Source of the DNA: Symsagittifera roscoffensis
Lineage: Eukaryota > Xenacoelomorpha > Acoela > Convolutidae
DNA length: 64,000 bases
Direction of reading: 5' to 3'
Assembly: GCF_963678635.1 (NCBI RefSeq)
Contig: NC_087070.1
Span: 8,282,539 to 8,346,538 of the forward strand
The position numbers were made by a program, and so were the translations under genes. Positions 21,901-30,772 of this stretch are shown piece by piece (positions within the stretch are counted from its first letter, which is position 1; each line of letters starts with the position of its first letter). The notes beneath the pieces are model-generated. The model searched no databases. It saw only the letters and a list, made by a program, of their open reading frames with translations, and was not told the DNA's origin.

Positions 21901-24900
21901 TTGTGGTAAAGTAATCGATCTTCTGAGACTTTTACTAAGCTAAAGTAAACCAATCCAACCCAAAACTTTGTCATATTTCTGGGTGTATATTTTTGCTCAC
22001 CTTCAAATGAATAGGAGCACTAGAAAATCTGTATCCTGTCAAATTAAATTTTTGTTCTCAATTTTTAAAATTCGTGCAAAATTTTTTGCTACGAAGAAAA
22101 AACACTTTTGCAAATAGTTATCACAAGTAAAGAGAACCAGGGTAGCCATTAGAGCTTAATGAGTCATTTGGTTTCAATGAAGTGAAATTGAGTTTCAAAT
22201 TAGAAATATGAAAATTAATTATCCTAAACCTGTTCTAAAAAAACTGATTCGATGTGAGTGATCTAGTACTTCAATTTCCTACTGAAAATCGAAAATCAGT
22301 TCACAAAAGTGCTATTCAGACAAATTTTTCTGTTTTTTCTTCTATTTCAAAAAAATCTTAATGACGATTAATAAAGCATGGTATGATACCGCTCTCATTG
22401 TAATTTATCTTGCTTCAAAAGGCGCTTTCTAGTACTTGGGTTTTTCTATTTTTTCGAGAGCCGTCAATTTCGGGTTATAAATGGACATTTTTGGTGCTCA
22501 GTAGTTTTTTTTATTTTCCCGGCCATTTGATATATCCAAATTTTGATCAAAGTAGTGGAATAAATTTACTTGATGCGGCTTCAAATTTCAGCTTTTTGAC
22601 TAGCAGCTTTCGACAAAATTTTTTATATCATCCGAAAGATATCGATGCGCTAACCTCGAAAATAAACAGATATTGTATGACCGATCATTTTTGAAAAATG
22701 ATAAGGGCTTGACTTTTAGCAATTTGGGAATATTAACGCGCGATATATTAACGCGTTTCAATCATTTACTAAATTTTTGTTTTTCAAAAATTTCGTCATT
22801 CTTTTGAACCAAAAATTTTTTCATAGACATTATAGACATTATAGGGCAAAAGGAGTATTCAGGACTATTCAATAAAAAAATTATTCCCGTCTTCTGAAAT
22901 TTTGTTGGTTTTACCGGCGAGTGTCAATCATAATAGCATTTTGGAGTTCAAAGAGCTAAAGGTGATAGATTTTTTCTTTGAAACCCAAAACTTGAAATTT
23001 TTTTAAAAGTGTTTGTCATTTTTGTGTTCTTGAGTTATTCTTGAGGAAGAGATATTCTTCCAATTGTCTGCGCGTTATTTTTTAACTACTTGTTTGGCAT
23101 TTTTAAATGTCCATGAATAAAATTCAGACTCTTAAATAGGTCGCGATGATTTTTTTCAAGAAAAGTCTTAAAATTTGTTCAGGCTCAAGTTTACTTTTCG
23201 CGGTTTCAGTTTTGATTTCTTTTTAAGTTCACTTATTACTTTTGTTAAAGTGAAGGCAAACTTCACTAGTGAACAGCAAAAGTTTAAAAGTAACGAAAAA
23301 CGTGATCAAACTCTGGTTTCGAAAGTGGAATTCAAATTTCAGATTTTTCAGCGAAATAAAATTTCGCTTATTGATCCAGTTTTCTTAAGTTGAGTTAATT
23401 TTATCTAAAAAGTGCCAATCATAAATTGTTCTAGAAATTCAAAGAGCTTTCAGGTTGTCTATTTTTTTTGAAATTCGAAAGTTGAGATTTTTTTCAAAAA
23501 ACAAAGTCAGTATTTTTTCTGTTTACTTGCGTTCGTTGACTCTTTTCCAACTGTCTATTCGCTATGTTTGTTCTATTGGGGTGAACTTTTCTGCTAGTAT
23601 AAAGCTTGATTTTCATAAAATTTATAGAAAAAATAAATCAATTTGATGTTACCTCGAGCCTGAAATAGCAATAATGTCAACTTTTTTGCCGTTTGTCTGA
23701 AAATCACTGGTTGCTTTGTTTTGAGCTAATCAGATTTGAGAATAATCCCTTTTTTCTGCTGACTGGCTTGTGTTTTTTCTAATTTTTCTTCGTGCAGGCC
23801 GCTTCCCCTTTCTGTTTTCACGTGGCTTTTACCTTGAACGCTTGATTTCTTGTTCACGTGCGGTTCTTATTTCAGGACAAGGTAAACTAACAATTAGGTT
23901 CACCTATAAAGAAAACACAGTCTGTGATTGATCAACGTGTAGTATGCCACCAAATGGTATTATTTATCGCTCTACTCTTATATCTAATGTTAGTATAGTG
24001 GGGTTGGTCCTTCGTACGTTCTTTTGACACCAAACTTGTGTTTCTTTGAAACCACAGAATAGGGAAACACCAAAATAGGAAAACTCGTAGGCTTAAGTAA
24101 GTTAGTTCAACGCTTTGATTGCAGATAATTTGAATTTCAATTACTTTGAGACATCTGTAAAGAATCGAATGCTTAGTGAGTTGGGCTCTGATGATTTAAA
24201 TAGTTTATCTTTTTAACCTGAAGAGTGCGCAATGTGGCTATTCTTCAATTTATGATCATCGGACTTGAATTCTAAAACTCTCGATCGGTTAAATTTGATC
24301 AAACATTTCAAAAATCGGCCTTGAATTAAACCATTTTACAGACGTACCGGATCTTAACTAAATTTCAAAATTGTAAGCTCAAGATAACCCTGATTAATGT
24401 TGACCTTGTTTACCCAAATGGGGTCAAGCTGAAAAGACTCGAGTTTTGTCTGTGTGATCTAACAGGCAAATTAAGATAAAAGCAAAGTACTTATCACCTT
24501 AATTGATGCTGGACAAGTTATGTTTGTATTAGTTTTATAGTTTCATTGATCATTGAAATAATGGTGTGTAGGATAGACATCATGCAGCTTTTAATATAAG
24601 TACAATAAAATACCGGAAGATCTCAAAACAATGGGCTTCATTTTTTACCTCACATTTTCATGATAGAAATTTCCCGAAGATGCAATTTTGATCCAGTTTT
24701 TTAATTTATGTCTTGGAAAAGAAATCTGAAAATTGCATCTTATCTTGAGTTTTTTCTACAAAAGTCAGCACACTTGCATCTTTTCTTTTTCTTTGGATGA
24801 CAGTATCACTAAAATATTCAAATCTAATGTTTTCAACTATCTCTTTTAGAAACTAGACTTGATAGTAATTATTTTGTTTCAGCCACAACTAAATTCTCTG

Positions 24901-27374
24901 TACCGCCTCAACAGCAGTGCTCCTCCCCACGCAATCTACCTTTTGAGCCAGTTCCTTACCTGGTCTCCAGAGAAGCGAATCTCAATCCAGAGTGCCCTGG
25001 AACACCGATTCCTGGACGAGGGTCGCCTAAGATACCACACTTGTATGTGTAACTGCTGCTACAATAGTGCCAGAGATGGAACCAGGGTTTACTCTAAGGA
25101 CCTGGATCCAGTATGCGAGACTGCTTTCGATGCTTCTTATGAAGACCAGCTGCGAATGAGGAGCATACAGGATGTCAAGTGTAAGTACTCATTGGTCACT
25201 TGAGCCTGTATAATTTACTCATATACTTTTTTTTTGAAATCACTTATACTCTTCTAGCAGTAGTGGGAGTTTTTTTGTGGTGGCCGAACATAATCTTATT
25301 ATCATGCAATTATTTGTTTGAATACGCTCATGCAGTGCCTATGATTCGCTCAATACCTTCGCGGTGCCTGTGATTAGCTGAAATGCGTTTGCTGTGCCTA
25401 TGATTCGCTCAGTGCCTCTGTAGTGCCTATGATTCGCTCAAATATGAAACGCGTACGGACCATGTGATTTGACTATTTTCAATCAGCTGCGTGGCTATCA
25501 AAGACTAGTGTCCCACCCAATTTTATGTAGCAATTCAGAAAAAATATATATTTTATATTTCTCGCAGTATCAACATATGTGAGTCATTGCTCCTGTTGAT
25601 AAGGTAGTTTAATTACGCTATTCATTTAATCAACTAAATGGCGTGCAAACTACCAAAAGAAGACGGAAATTCATGCCTTCAGAATTTCATGAGTATTTTT
25701 CAACCTTTTTAGTTATAAAATGCATAGAATGGTACAAATTATACTGTGACCGCCACACATAAGAGTCATGAAATGTTAAATTCCAGGGGATTGAAAAGCA
25801 AAAAGTATATTTAAAGGTCAAAATGGGATCGAACGTGTTACATTTTTGACAACGCGCGCTCAATATGGTCGGTAATATCTGGATTTAAAAGTGCTTACAT
25901 CACCGTCTGTTTATGGGACGGATCATTGAAGCGGCGTTTCAACACGCCAAACTTATGTATTGTTTGTGTATTTTCTAAACCATCAATTTTTCATGAGATT
26001 CTGCGGATTAGTCAGACCAATAAATTTATGACTGTGTGCAATTGAATTATTGATTAACCACAGAAAAAATCTCGTCTCAACAAAAGAGCTATGATTACAC
26101 TATTTGAAAACAGCAATGAATTATATATTGTAGTCGTAATTCAATATTTTTAGTTCAAAAGGTACATATTATGACTATTATGAGTAATGTGATGAAAAAA
26201 TGAAACAAGTGTATTTAAACCGCGATTGAAAAAATAGATTTTACTATCTCTCTTGTCAAATCTGACACTCTTAGTTTCAATTAACTTTCGAGTGCTTACT
26301 ATAAAATAGTAATTATGTTATCATTTTCAGCTCCGACAATTTTTTGTTCGAAATGTCTCTTCAGATGTTAGTGAAAAATTTAAAAATGGATGTTTATGGT
26401 TTGTTGAACCGAATCATTGATTGTTAGTTTCGATAATGAGCTATGAAGGTTTACTATTCATCAGGCTTTTAAAAGAATTAGTGCAAATTTTTCTAAAATA
26501 GAGTTGAACTAAATTAAATTTTACTCCGTTTGGAAAAAAATATGTCCTTTGCTGTCAAGTTGTTCAATTAATATTCCATTTTATGCAAACAAAGTTGACA
26601 AAATGAAATTTGAGGGCAATATTTCAATTCATTCTTCTGATACATGCAAACCAATGTTCAAACAAGATTTATGAAAGACAATAATGAAATTGATTATTTT
26701 TGTGACAACCTTAATCCTAAATGATGCTGTCAGAAGCAAATGCAACAGTTATTGGAGAAATGCTAGATATATCTCTAGAAGAAAAGACAGATCTCCTAAA
26801 CTATCCCCCTTTGGTACCTAGTAACAAATAGCCTCCCCTCCCCTATAATTAAATAATTCAATGGTTAAGCATATGAGACTAGGTTCTAACCTAGTAAATA
26901 ATCTCCCCCTTCCGCAAAAGGGGGGAATAGATAGAGATCCGAAATGATTTCCTCAAATGATTCAAAAAAATGAGTGGAGGGCTTAATGGAAATAATACTT
27001 GCATGCGCAGTTGATACAAGATTGCAGAGCCATAATTTGTACGGCGACTTCTTGCGAGGTGATCCATAGTTAGCATTTAACCATTAGAACTCTGGGTTAC
27101 TGATATGCAAAAAAGTCTCTTTCTCAATTCTCTTCTGAAATTGAAAAAACCCTAAAATTGATTGTTGATAAACCAAAAAAACGGATGAAGGCGAAACATT
27201 ATTCATTATTGTTCGTTTTGTTTGTTTGTAGATATGATCCACAGCTACATCATGGACCATCAGCAGAACAACAAAGTGCCCCTCTGTATTAATCCATCTT
27301 CGTCAGCCTACAAGTCATTCGCCAATTCTACAGTCGCCCAGCCATCCGAACTGCACTCGCCCGCCGGCTGGTAA
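3196..27374 (+). CDS. NLK: Nemo-like kinase (NLK), left copy, 7 exons, 613 aa
   Basis: Join 3196-3902, 11727-11856, 12190-12355, 17213-17381, 19361-19589, 24883-25180, 27232-27374; all introns GT-AG and frame preserved, giving 613 residues. NLK is a proline-directed Ser/Thr kinase of the atypical MAPK group that phosphorylates TCF/LEF and other transcription factors downstream of Wnt, TGF-beta and Notch signalling. Seen: His/Gly/Asn-rich N-terminus; glycine loop GYGAFGVV (228-235); catalytic Lys250 in VALKK; alpha-C Glu268; HRD at 346-348; DFG at 366-368; APE at 392-394; NLK-specific [17 protein letters not shown] and a C-terminus with VPLCINP and STVAQPSE. Longer than human NLK (about 527 aa), mainly at the N-terminus. 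The ATG has A at -3 and G at +4 with an in-frame TAA at 3178. Odd: the T-loop TQE of known NLKs is TLE (382-384). Confidence 0.97.
5407..6055 (+). repeat. Intronic interspersed repeat, copy A
   Basis: Starts with a form of the shared head (GAGCCGATGAATGTAGCT), runs through the poly-T/GCGGTTTG block and the AAGGCAAACTC...AACAGCAAAGG...CACGAAAAACG core, then CAGATTTCTCAGCGGAAT, and ends twice: once near 5813 and again at hairpin CCAACTGTCTGTTGG (6028-6042). The duplicated tail suggests a nested or partial second copy. Confidence 0.7.
7867..7981 (+). repeat. 40-bp tandem repeat, about 2.9 units
   Basis: Unit contains TTCAATTAAAATCCATTTGC followed by TACAAGGAAGGCAAAAGGAG, repeated with 40-bp period and essentially no divergence between units. 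The AAGGAAGGCAAA part matches the core of the interspersed repeat family, and weakly similar family sequence continues at 7985-8150, so the array looks like local amplification of an old copy. Present with the same unit number in the right arm. Confidence 0.9.
8245..9015 (+). pseudogene. Retroelement ORF remnant, RT C-terminal zinc-knuckle region
   Basis: One frame stays in register for 257 codons with three internal stops (8665, 8812, 8851) and ends at TGA 9013-9015. Seen: [10 protein letters not shown], then [15 protein letters not shown], a Cys/His cluster [27 protein letters not shown], then [20 protein letters not shown], and [19 protein letters not shown]. This series (GDHA..C, RHxxLRD, Gx.AAxD.TV, E..GxW) is familiar from the region C-terminal of the reverse transcriptase in uncharacterised retroelement proteins of marine invertebrates; exact clade not assignable. 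GC-richer than its surroundings, as expected of an insertion. All three stops could be single C-to-T changes of Gln codons. Confidence 0.75.
11525..11700 (+). repeat. Intronic interspersed repeat, copy B (truncated)
   Basis: Head-to-core part only: TTCAGGAAAAATTC, the GTTCAGGCTCAAATTT and TGCGGTTTGACTTT blocks, GAAGGAAGGCAAACTCC, GGTCACGAAAAACTTGATCG. Stops abruptly at TCTAGAGTGTG, 26 bp before exon 2, where a GT repeat takes over. Confidence 0.75.
11703..11720 (+). repeat. GT microsatellite at the exon 2 acceptor
   Basis: An alternating GT tract directly precedes TTTTTAG|G of exon 2, replacing most of a normal pyrimidine tract. The right arm has a shorter run, so the tract is length-polymorphic. 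Confidence 0.85.
11727..11856 (+). CDS. NLK: NLK exon 2 (residues 237-279)
   Basis: Begins [15 protein letters not shown] with catalytic Lys250, continues through PNVF and [10 protein letters not shown] with alpha-C Glu268, ending RHEN at a phase-0 boundary (GAAAAT|GTGAGA). Protein identical in both arms. Confidence 0.97.
11857..12189 (+). other. NLK intron 2 (333 bp)
   Basis: Smallest intron; GTGAGA donor, TTTCAG acceptor. Contains a donor-like AAG|GTTAGT at 12137-12145 (AAG|GTAAGT in the right arm) preceded by CAG at 12090-12092, a possible 47-bp decoy exon. No repeat recognised. Confidence 0.9.
12190..12355 (+). CDS. NLK: NLK exon 3 (residues 280-335, phase-1 end)
   Basis: Encodes [13 protein letters not shown], the hinge region [13 protein letters not shown], then VSPQPLS and [12 protein letters not shown], all close to vertebrate NLK. 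Donor GGG|GTTAGT lacks the usual A at position +3, so it is weaker than consensus. Confidence 0.97.
12366..12623 (-). mobile_element. tRNA-derived SINE, antisense to NLK
   Basis: On the minus strand the head reads CGGCCGTGGCCGAGTGGGTA then AGGCGCTCGTCTC, a box-A-like start as in class II (Leu/Ser type) tRNAs. About 40 nt on, GGTGGGTTTGAATTGAATCCC resembles a degenerate box B. A GC-rich body follows with two GGGGAGGGGTGT-type blocks (CCCCTCCCC on the SINE strand), ending in AATAATAATT and an A-run. It is about 258 bp, in sharp GC contrast to the intron. Flanks TTAGTAATCAG and AATTACTCAG may be an eroded target-site duplication. Lacks the terminal structure of a functional tRNA gene. Confidence 0.8.
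13434..13469. repeat. Perfect 15-bp inverted repeat
   Basis: ATTTTTATGAAAAAA (13434-13448), six-base loop CTTCAA, then its exact reverse complement (13455-13469). Conserved in the right arm near 47932-47967. Confidence 0.9.
17213..17381 (+). CDS. NLK: NLK exon 4 (catalytic and activation loops, 335-391)
   Basis: Encodes [20 protein letters not shown] with catalytic Asp348, CDFGLAR with Mg-binding Asp366, and [12 protein letters not shown]. The phospho-acceptor Thr382 is kept, but the residue after it is Leu (CTA) instead of Gln. The right copy reads TTA, also Leu, so both copies agree. Ends inside the Arg codon (AG|GTATAC). Confidence 0.97.
17549..17991 (+). repeat. Intronic interspersed repeat, copy C (near full length)
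   Basis: Best full copy: head GAGTCGATGAACGTAGTTCA, TATATAGGTCGCGAGGATTT, TTCAGTCTCAAATTTG, core AAAGCAAACTCTACTATTGA, GGTCAAGAAAAACGTGATCG, CAGATTTCCCTGCGAAAT, AATTCAAAGAGCTTTAAGAG, and tail TTGCATTCATTGACTC with hairpin-type CCAACTGCTTTTTGG. About 440 bp. Confidence 0.8.
18000..18334 (+). repeat. Intronic interspersed repeat, copy C2 (3' part)
   Basis: Follows copy C head-to-tail. Shares the CAGATTTCC..GCAGAATAAA, CAGTTTTATCAAATT and AAAGAGCTTTAAGA blocks and ends with hairpin CCAACTGTCTGTTGG at 18307-18321. Confidence 0.7.
18500..19358 (+). repeat. Degenerate AT-rich tandem repeat reaching exon 5
   Basis: Recurrent words GGATAAGAGC, GCTAACTGATAAA and TTTTTTGCTGCTAC recur irregularly at 18540-18810 and again at 19180-19350; unit boundaries are eroded. 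The last word before exon 5, AAATCATCAGTTTTTTTTTT followed by GCAG, resembles the repeat word AAATCATCATTTTTTGCTGC at 19205, so the acceptor may derive from the repeat. Confidence 0.55.
19361..19589 (+). CDS. NLK: NLK exon 5 (residues 392-467)
   Basis: Encodes [39 protein letters not shown] and [10 protein letters not shown], kinase subdomains VIII-X, with the CMGC GTP-P element. Ends AAAGTG|GTATGT at a phase-0 boundary. Protein identical in both arms. Confidence 0.97.
20065..20519 (+). repeat. Intronic interspersed repeat, copy D
   Basis: Head GTACTCTTATATAGGC, AGTCTTAAAATTTGTTCACG, CGCGGTTTGACTTTGATTTC, core GGAGGCAAACATCTATCGAA, GTGTTAAGGTCACGAA, tail CCTTGCGTTCATTAC and hairpin variant CCAACTGTCAGTCGG at 20496-20510 (one G-U-type pair). 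Confidence 0.8.
22880..23090 (+). repeat. Intronic interspersed repeat, copy E2 (3' fragment)
   Basis: Carries the GTGTCAATCATAATAGC, TTCAAAGAGCTAAAGG and ATTCTTCCAATTGTCTGC blocks of the family's 3' half, heavily eroded, directly upstream of copy E. Confidence 0.55.
23110..23570 (+). repeat. Intronic interspersed repeat, copy E
   Basis: Near full length: CAGACTCTTAAATAGGTCGC, AAAGTCTTAAAATTTGTTCA, CGCGGTTTCAGTTTTG, core GAAGGCAAACTTCACTAGTG, AACGAAAAACGTGATC, AATTCAAAGAGCTTTCAGG, tail TTGCGTTCGTTGACTC. The hairpin is disrupted (CCAACTGTCTATTCG, 23547-23561). Confidence 0.8.
24883..25180 (+). CDS. NLK: NLK exon 6 (residues 468-567)
   Basis: Encodes subdomain XI ([19 protein letters not shown] with the invariant Arg) and the NLK-specific tail [20 protein letters not shown], with the clustered cysteines of the family. 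Ends with a phase-1 donor AAGT|GTAAGT inside Tyr567. Confidence 0.97.
25335..25440 (+). repeat. 29-30 bp tandem repeat, four units
   Basis: Core GTGCCTATGATTCGCTCA starts at 25335, 25364 (variant), 25394 and 25423, periods 29, 30, 29. Units two to four have base changes. Present with four units in the right arm. Confidence 0.9.
26878..26924. repeat. Two adjacent hairpins in intron 6
   Basis: ACTAGGTT-CT-AACCTAGT (26878-26895) is a perfect 8-bp stem with a 2-bp spacer. CCCCCTT (26905-26911) pairs with AAGGGGG (26918-26924). Both kept in the right arm. Confidence 0.8.
27232..27374 (+). CDS. NLK: NLK exon 7, C-terminus and stop (567-613)
   Basis: Encodes [39 protein letters not shown] and ends PAGW before TAA. 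The VPLCINP and STVAQPSE motifs are diagnostic of NLK; the final residues differ from the vertebrate PLVWE end. Confidence 0.97.
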
Positions 27375-28119
27375 CAGCCTCGAACCCCGGACCTCGTGCT
27401 TCACAACTCCGATATAACACCCAACACAGTGCATCTCTTGGCCTTGCAAATTAGCCATACCAATACCATTCCGCAAAGCTCTTCCCTGGTTGAGTTAAAG
27501 TCGATTATTGAAGCGATCTGAAGTGACGGGGGTGGGGGGGGGGGGTTGAATGAAGTTGTGCGATGACGACTTGAAATGGACCGCGTTGTTCTTACTTTAC
27601 TTACTAGTAGATAATGTTTGCTTATGTTTCTTCCTTTTATTTACAACTTATTCTACTATTTTAATCTCAGCCGGACAACCCGCTCTTCTCAACCGAACTC
27701 AAACCACCGACCCGCAGCGAACCTATTTTGAATTTATCTGTGCGGCGCCAACTACGACAACCAACAATCTGTAATTAGCTCTTGTCATGAAGTCTCGCGA
27801 ACTGGATTCCTATCTACAGATTAAACGTGCAATTTAAGAGGTGCTCTATCAATGAAAATGACACGAGAATTGACTTGAAAAATCTGAGATCTTACTGAAG
27901 CGAAATTATCTGGATCTCTGTGAGTTCAGCTGTCAAATTATGTTTAAGAAGGTCAATTTCGAAGATGCCAAAAAATATATTTGAAAAGGAGCAGATGTTA
28001 AAATTTGGTTCGCAGTATTCGTGGGTGGCAGTGGTTTAATCGGCTGCAGAAAAGTGAAACTTGATTTTAAGAGTTGTTTCCGAGTATTTCATGGTGCTAT
28101 TAAACACATCCTTTGCAGT

Positions 28120-28133
28120 AATAAAATAATAAA
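28120..28133 (+). terminator. Candidate NLK poly(A) signals
   Basis: Two overlapping-range AATAAA hexamers at 28120-28125 and 28128-28133, about 750 bp after the stop, both kept in the right arm. AT-rich sequence makes chance hexamers common, so usage is unproven. Confidence 0.45.
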
Positions 28134-28745
28134 CAAAGCGATTATAACTCTTCTCTTTACTGTTTTTGTGCTCATTTAATTAGATGACCTCTCCTGAAAT
28201 AATGAGCTGAAATAATCTTTAGTACACTTTTACCTTATCTTAACTTTAATATCCTATAAATGTATTCTACTTGTACGTTAAATGTGTGTTGTTGTACCAA
28301 AGCTACTCACGTCGTCTTATTCTCAAAAATTGTCTAATACTTTCAAACAACTTGTATCTTTTAAAGTTTATGTTAATTTGGGTTGGCGTAATAGTAAAAA
28401 TTTTCTTCCTTCATCAGATTTAGGTAAAAAAACTTTTAGGTAAAACATAAGTTTCAAGAAAAAATGTGGTTTTTTTTACAAATTCAATGTTTCTCAAAAA
28501 ATTAAATAAAAAAATTTTGTCTTCAGTTTTTTGCTTGATTTTTCAGTTAAATTTTCGCGGAAAATAGGAAAAAATACAGGAAGAAGGTTTTGAACGTGGA
28601 GTGTTTTTGTGCTAGCTAGCAATGTTATTGTGTTCTATATGTAATAATTTGACGTGACGTATTTGTTTCTTTAGACATCTTTCTGGCGACAACTTTGCTC
28701 AGGCCTTAAACTCAGGAGACGGCACATGCAATGTACCACGCCTTT

Positions 28746-28800
28746 CCTGTCCCCCCACCCTTTTAGCCCCCCCCCCCCACCACTAAACCCATCCTCCCCC
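28746..28800. repeat. C-rich tract with possible G-quadruplex on minus strand
   Basis: Runs CCCCCC, a C-run of about 14, CCC and CCCCC within 55 bp; the complementary strand has four or more G-runs. Mirrored in the right arm at about 32540-32600. Confidence 0.7.
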
Positions 28801-30572
28801 AACCTTAGCAACAAAGTGGACCACACCTAAATAGAATTGCAGTTAATCATTATAAAACTTACCTATGTGCTACGTGCTGTTTTGTATGGACCTTTTATAG
28901 TAGTTTAATTTTATACCTAAGATGACATTAGAGGCCTACTGACTAGCTAGCAGTTGTCTTAACCTTCTGAGGTAGCTACTTTCCTTACCTGAACCTGTGC
29001 TAATAGTAAGTGAATTTATGTAATATCACGGCCAGTTCTTTAATTTTACCTGTGAACATTACCATACATACATACATGCCTACGTGTTGTAATGGTACCA
29101 TGGTTTAATTAGAACTTATTAGAAACAAACCAAACTTAGTTGTAGATCTTTTTATAACAAAATATGCTCAAAGTCAGTCAAACATTCGTGCTTTAAACCA
29201 AAATCAATTCTCGACGGAACCTCTTTTTCGAACGATAAATCCTAAAAATTCTATCAGTTGCAGATGTCAAGTGCTGTTTTTTCAGTCCATTTTGTGTTTG
29301 GGTCCATAAGTTATGGAATGTTATTACTGAAGATAACTAAACATAATATTAGAAACTGTTGAAAGAAACTTAAAGTTGCCTCAAACTTCAGTGCTTTACG
29401 ATTCAGTGACGAGGATTCGTTTTTAAAAATTGAGTAAAACTTTGGCCGAAGATTATCAACTGAGAACAGCTATTGATCGTTGTTGTGATAATTTAGCTTA
29501 GATTTGTTTTGATACCCAAGTTCAAAACTTTGAGTAAATTTTACACATTTTCTTGCACTGTAATTGCCGTACGTATATCATCTCTTATCATCATGAGTCA
29601 TACTTTATGTTTCTGATGTCGTAAGTGTTCAAAACCTCTAATGTGCTAGAATCTTAAAAAGTGACGAGCAAAGCTTTTCGGTTTTTAGTTACGAGTGCGT
29701 TTTTAGTTGTGTCATTCCATCAAACGCAGTGTGAAGTTGAAGCTCTTCTGATCACGGAATTGTGCACTTTAATTTTCCAAAATTCAATTTTTCGCAAAAA
29801 AGCTCACAAAAATCAGAAAATCCGAAAAAAAACATCAAGATGTTTTCTAGCATCATAAAAACATTTTGTTTGAGATTTTTTATTGAATCTGATGATATAT
29901 CAAAAATTAAAGTAACCATTGTTGGCTTTTTGGATAATTTTCAGTGCAACCCAAGCCAAACCAAACCTCGAAAATCAAATCAATCCACATGGCGTAATAT
30001 TTGATATATTGTTCAGTAATTTTCAGTCTTTAACTTCCGTTAATTCTTCCTATTTTTCCTCATCCGATGACCGATTACGCAATAGCTACACGTGATCAGA
30101 AGATGATTTCATTCTCCTTCCTTGTTCATTGACCCTTCATTGAGCTTATTTGGCTAATTTCACTCCGCTTTTTTTAGTTGGCGTTTATTGCTGTGATAAT
30201 TCGATGTTAATGTTAGTTATTCCACTAATGTACAAAAGTCAATACCCCCCTTTTTCTGTTTCAACCGAAAGAAAAGAAATAGAAAATCATACCATTTTGT
30301 TTCAACCGAAAGAAAAATATTAATACCAGTTCATATTGACCGACAATATGCCTAGCTATTAAATGCAGTGAGTGAAGCAAAGCAAAGACTTGTTTCTTTT
30401 TTTTCTGTATTGCCTGTTGTTATCAGCAGTTCCTATATTTTATGCCGCCAGCAAAAATTAATTTTAAAGTGACAGTGAACTCTGTTTTCATTACTCTGAG
30501 TTGAAACCAGGACAAAGAGCAGATATTTAAAACAACCCAAGTACAAAATTAATGAAAATCGTAATATTTACC

Positions 30573-30772
30573 NNNNNNNNNNNNNNNNNNNNNNNNNNNN
30601 NNNNNNNNNNNNNNNNNNNNNNNNNNNNNNNNNNNNNNNNNNNNNNNNNNNNNNNNNNNNNNNNNNNNNNNNNNNNNNNNNNNNNNNNNNNNNNNNNNNN
30701 NNNNNNNNNNNNNNNNNNNNNNNNNNNNNNNNNNNNNNNNNNNNNNNNNNNNNNNNNNNNNNNNNNNNNNNN
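30573..30772. other. Assembly gap of exactly 200 N
   Basis: Two hundred consecutive N, a round number typical of a scaffolder's placeholder rather than a measured distance. The flanking bases are perfect mirror images (...ATTTACC before, GGTAAAT... after), so both contigs stop at the same homologous base. Confidence 1.

Larger units (their letters stand above)
19590..24882 (+). other. NLK intron 5 (5.3 kb)
   Basis: Donor GTATGT, acceptor TTTCAG. Holds interspersed repeat copies D, E2 and E. A short GC-rich patch at 21375-21415 (around CCATGCCCCGGCTC) stands out from the AT background but is not recognisable. The rest, including 20520-22870 and 23590-24882, shows nothing else. Confidence 0.9.
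25181..27231 (+). other. NLK intron 6 (2.05 kb)
   Basis: Consensus donor GTAAGT and acceptor TTTGTAG. Contains a 29-30 bp tandem repeat (25335-25440) and a pair of adjacent hairpins (26878-26924). Otherwise AT-rich with no recognisable content. Confidence 0.9.
1197..30572. repeat. Left arm of 29.4-kb inverted duplication
   Basis: This arm reappears reverse-complemented at 30773-60287. Homology starts at GACAGTC (1197) and continues to the N gap. It covers the whole NLK gene and both flanks. The arms differ by scattered substitutions and small indels; the innermost 3 kb next to the gap are almost identical, while other tracts (for example the outer 125 bp and the intron 5 end) are clearly more diverged. 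Arm lengths differ by about 140 bp. Most likely an allelic haplotig placed in reverse next to its partner. Confidence 0.97.
27375..30572 (+). other. NLK 3'UTR and downstream sequence
   Basis: Starts as 3'UTR; G5TG12 tract at 27528-27545. Candidate poly(A) signals at 28120-28133. A C-rich block at 28746-28800 and a direct repeat of GTTTCAACCGAAAGAAAA near 30257 and 30299. No second gene seen. Open frames at 27550-27774 and 29661-30004 are identical or near identical in the other arm but look like chance. Confidence 0.6.

Noticed and set aside
25335-25440. Repeat-spacer array resembling a tiny CRISPR
   Set aside because: It lies in a spliced eukaryotic gene, spacers are about 11 bp and related to each other, and no cas genes exist.
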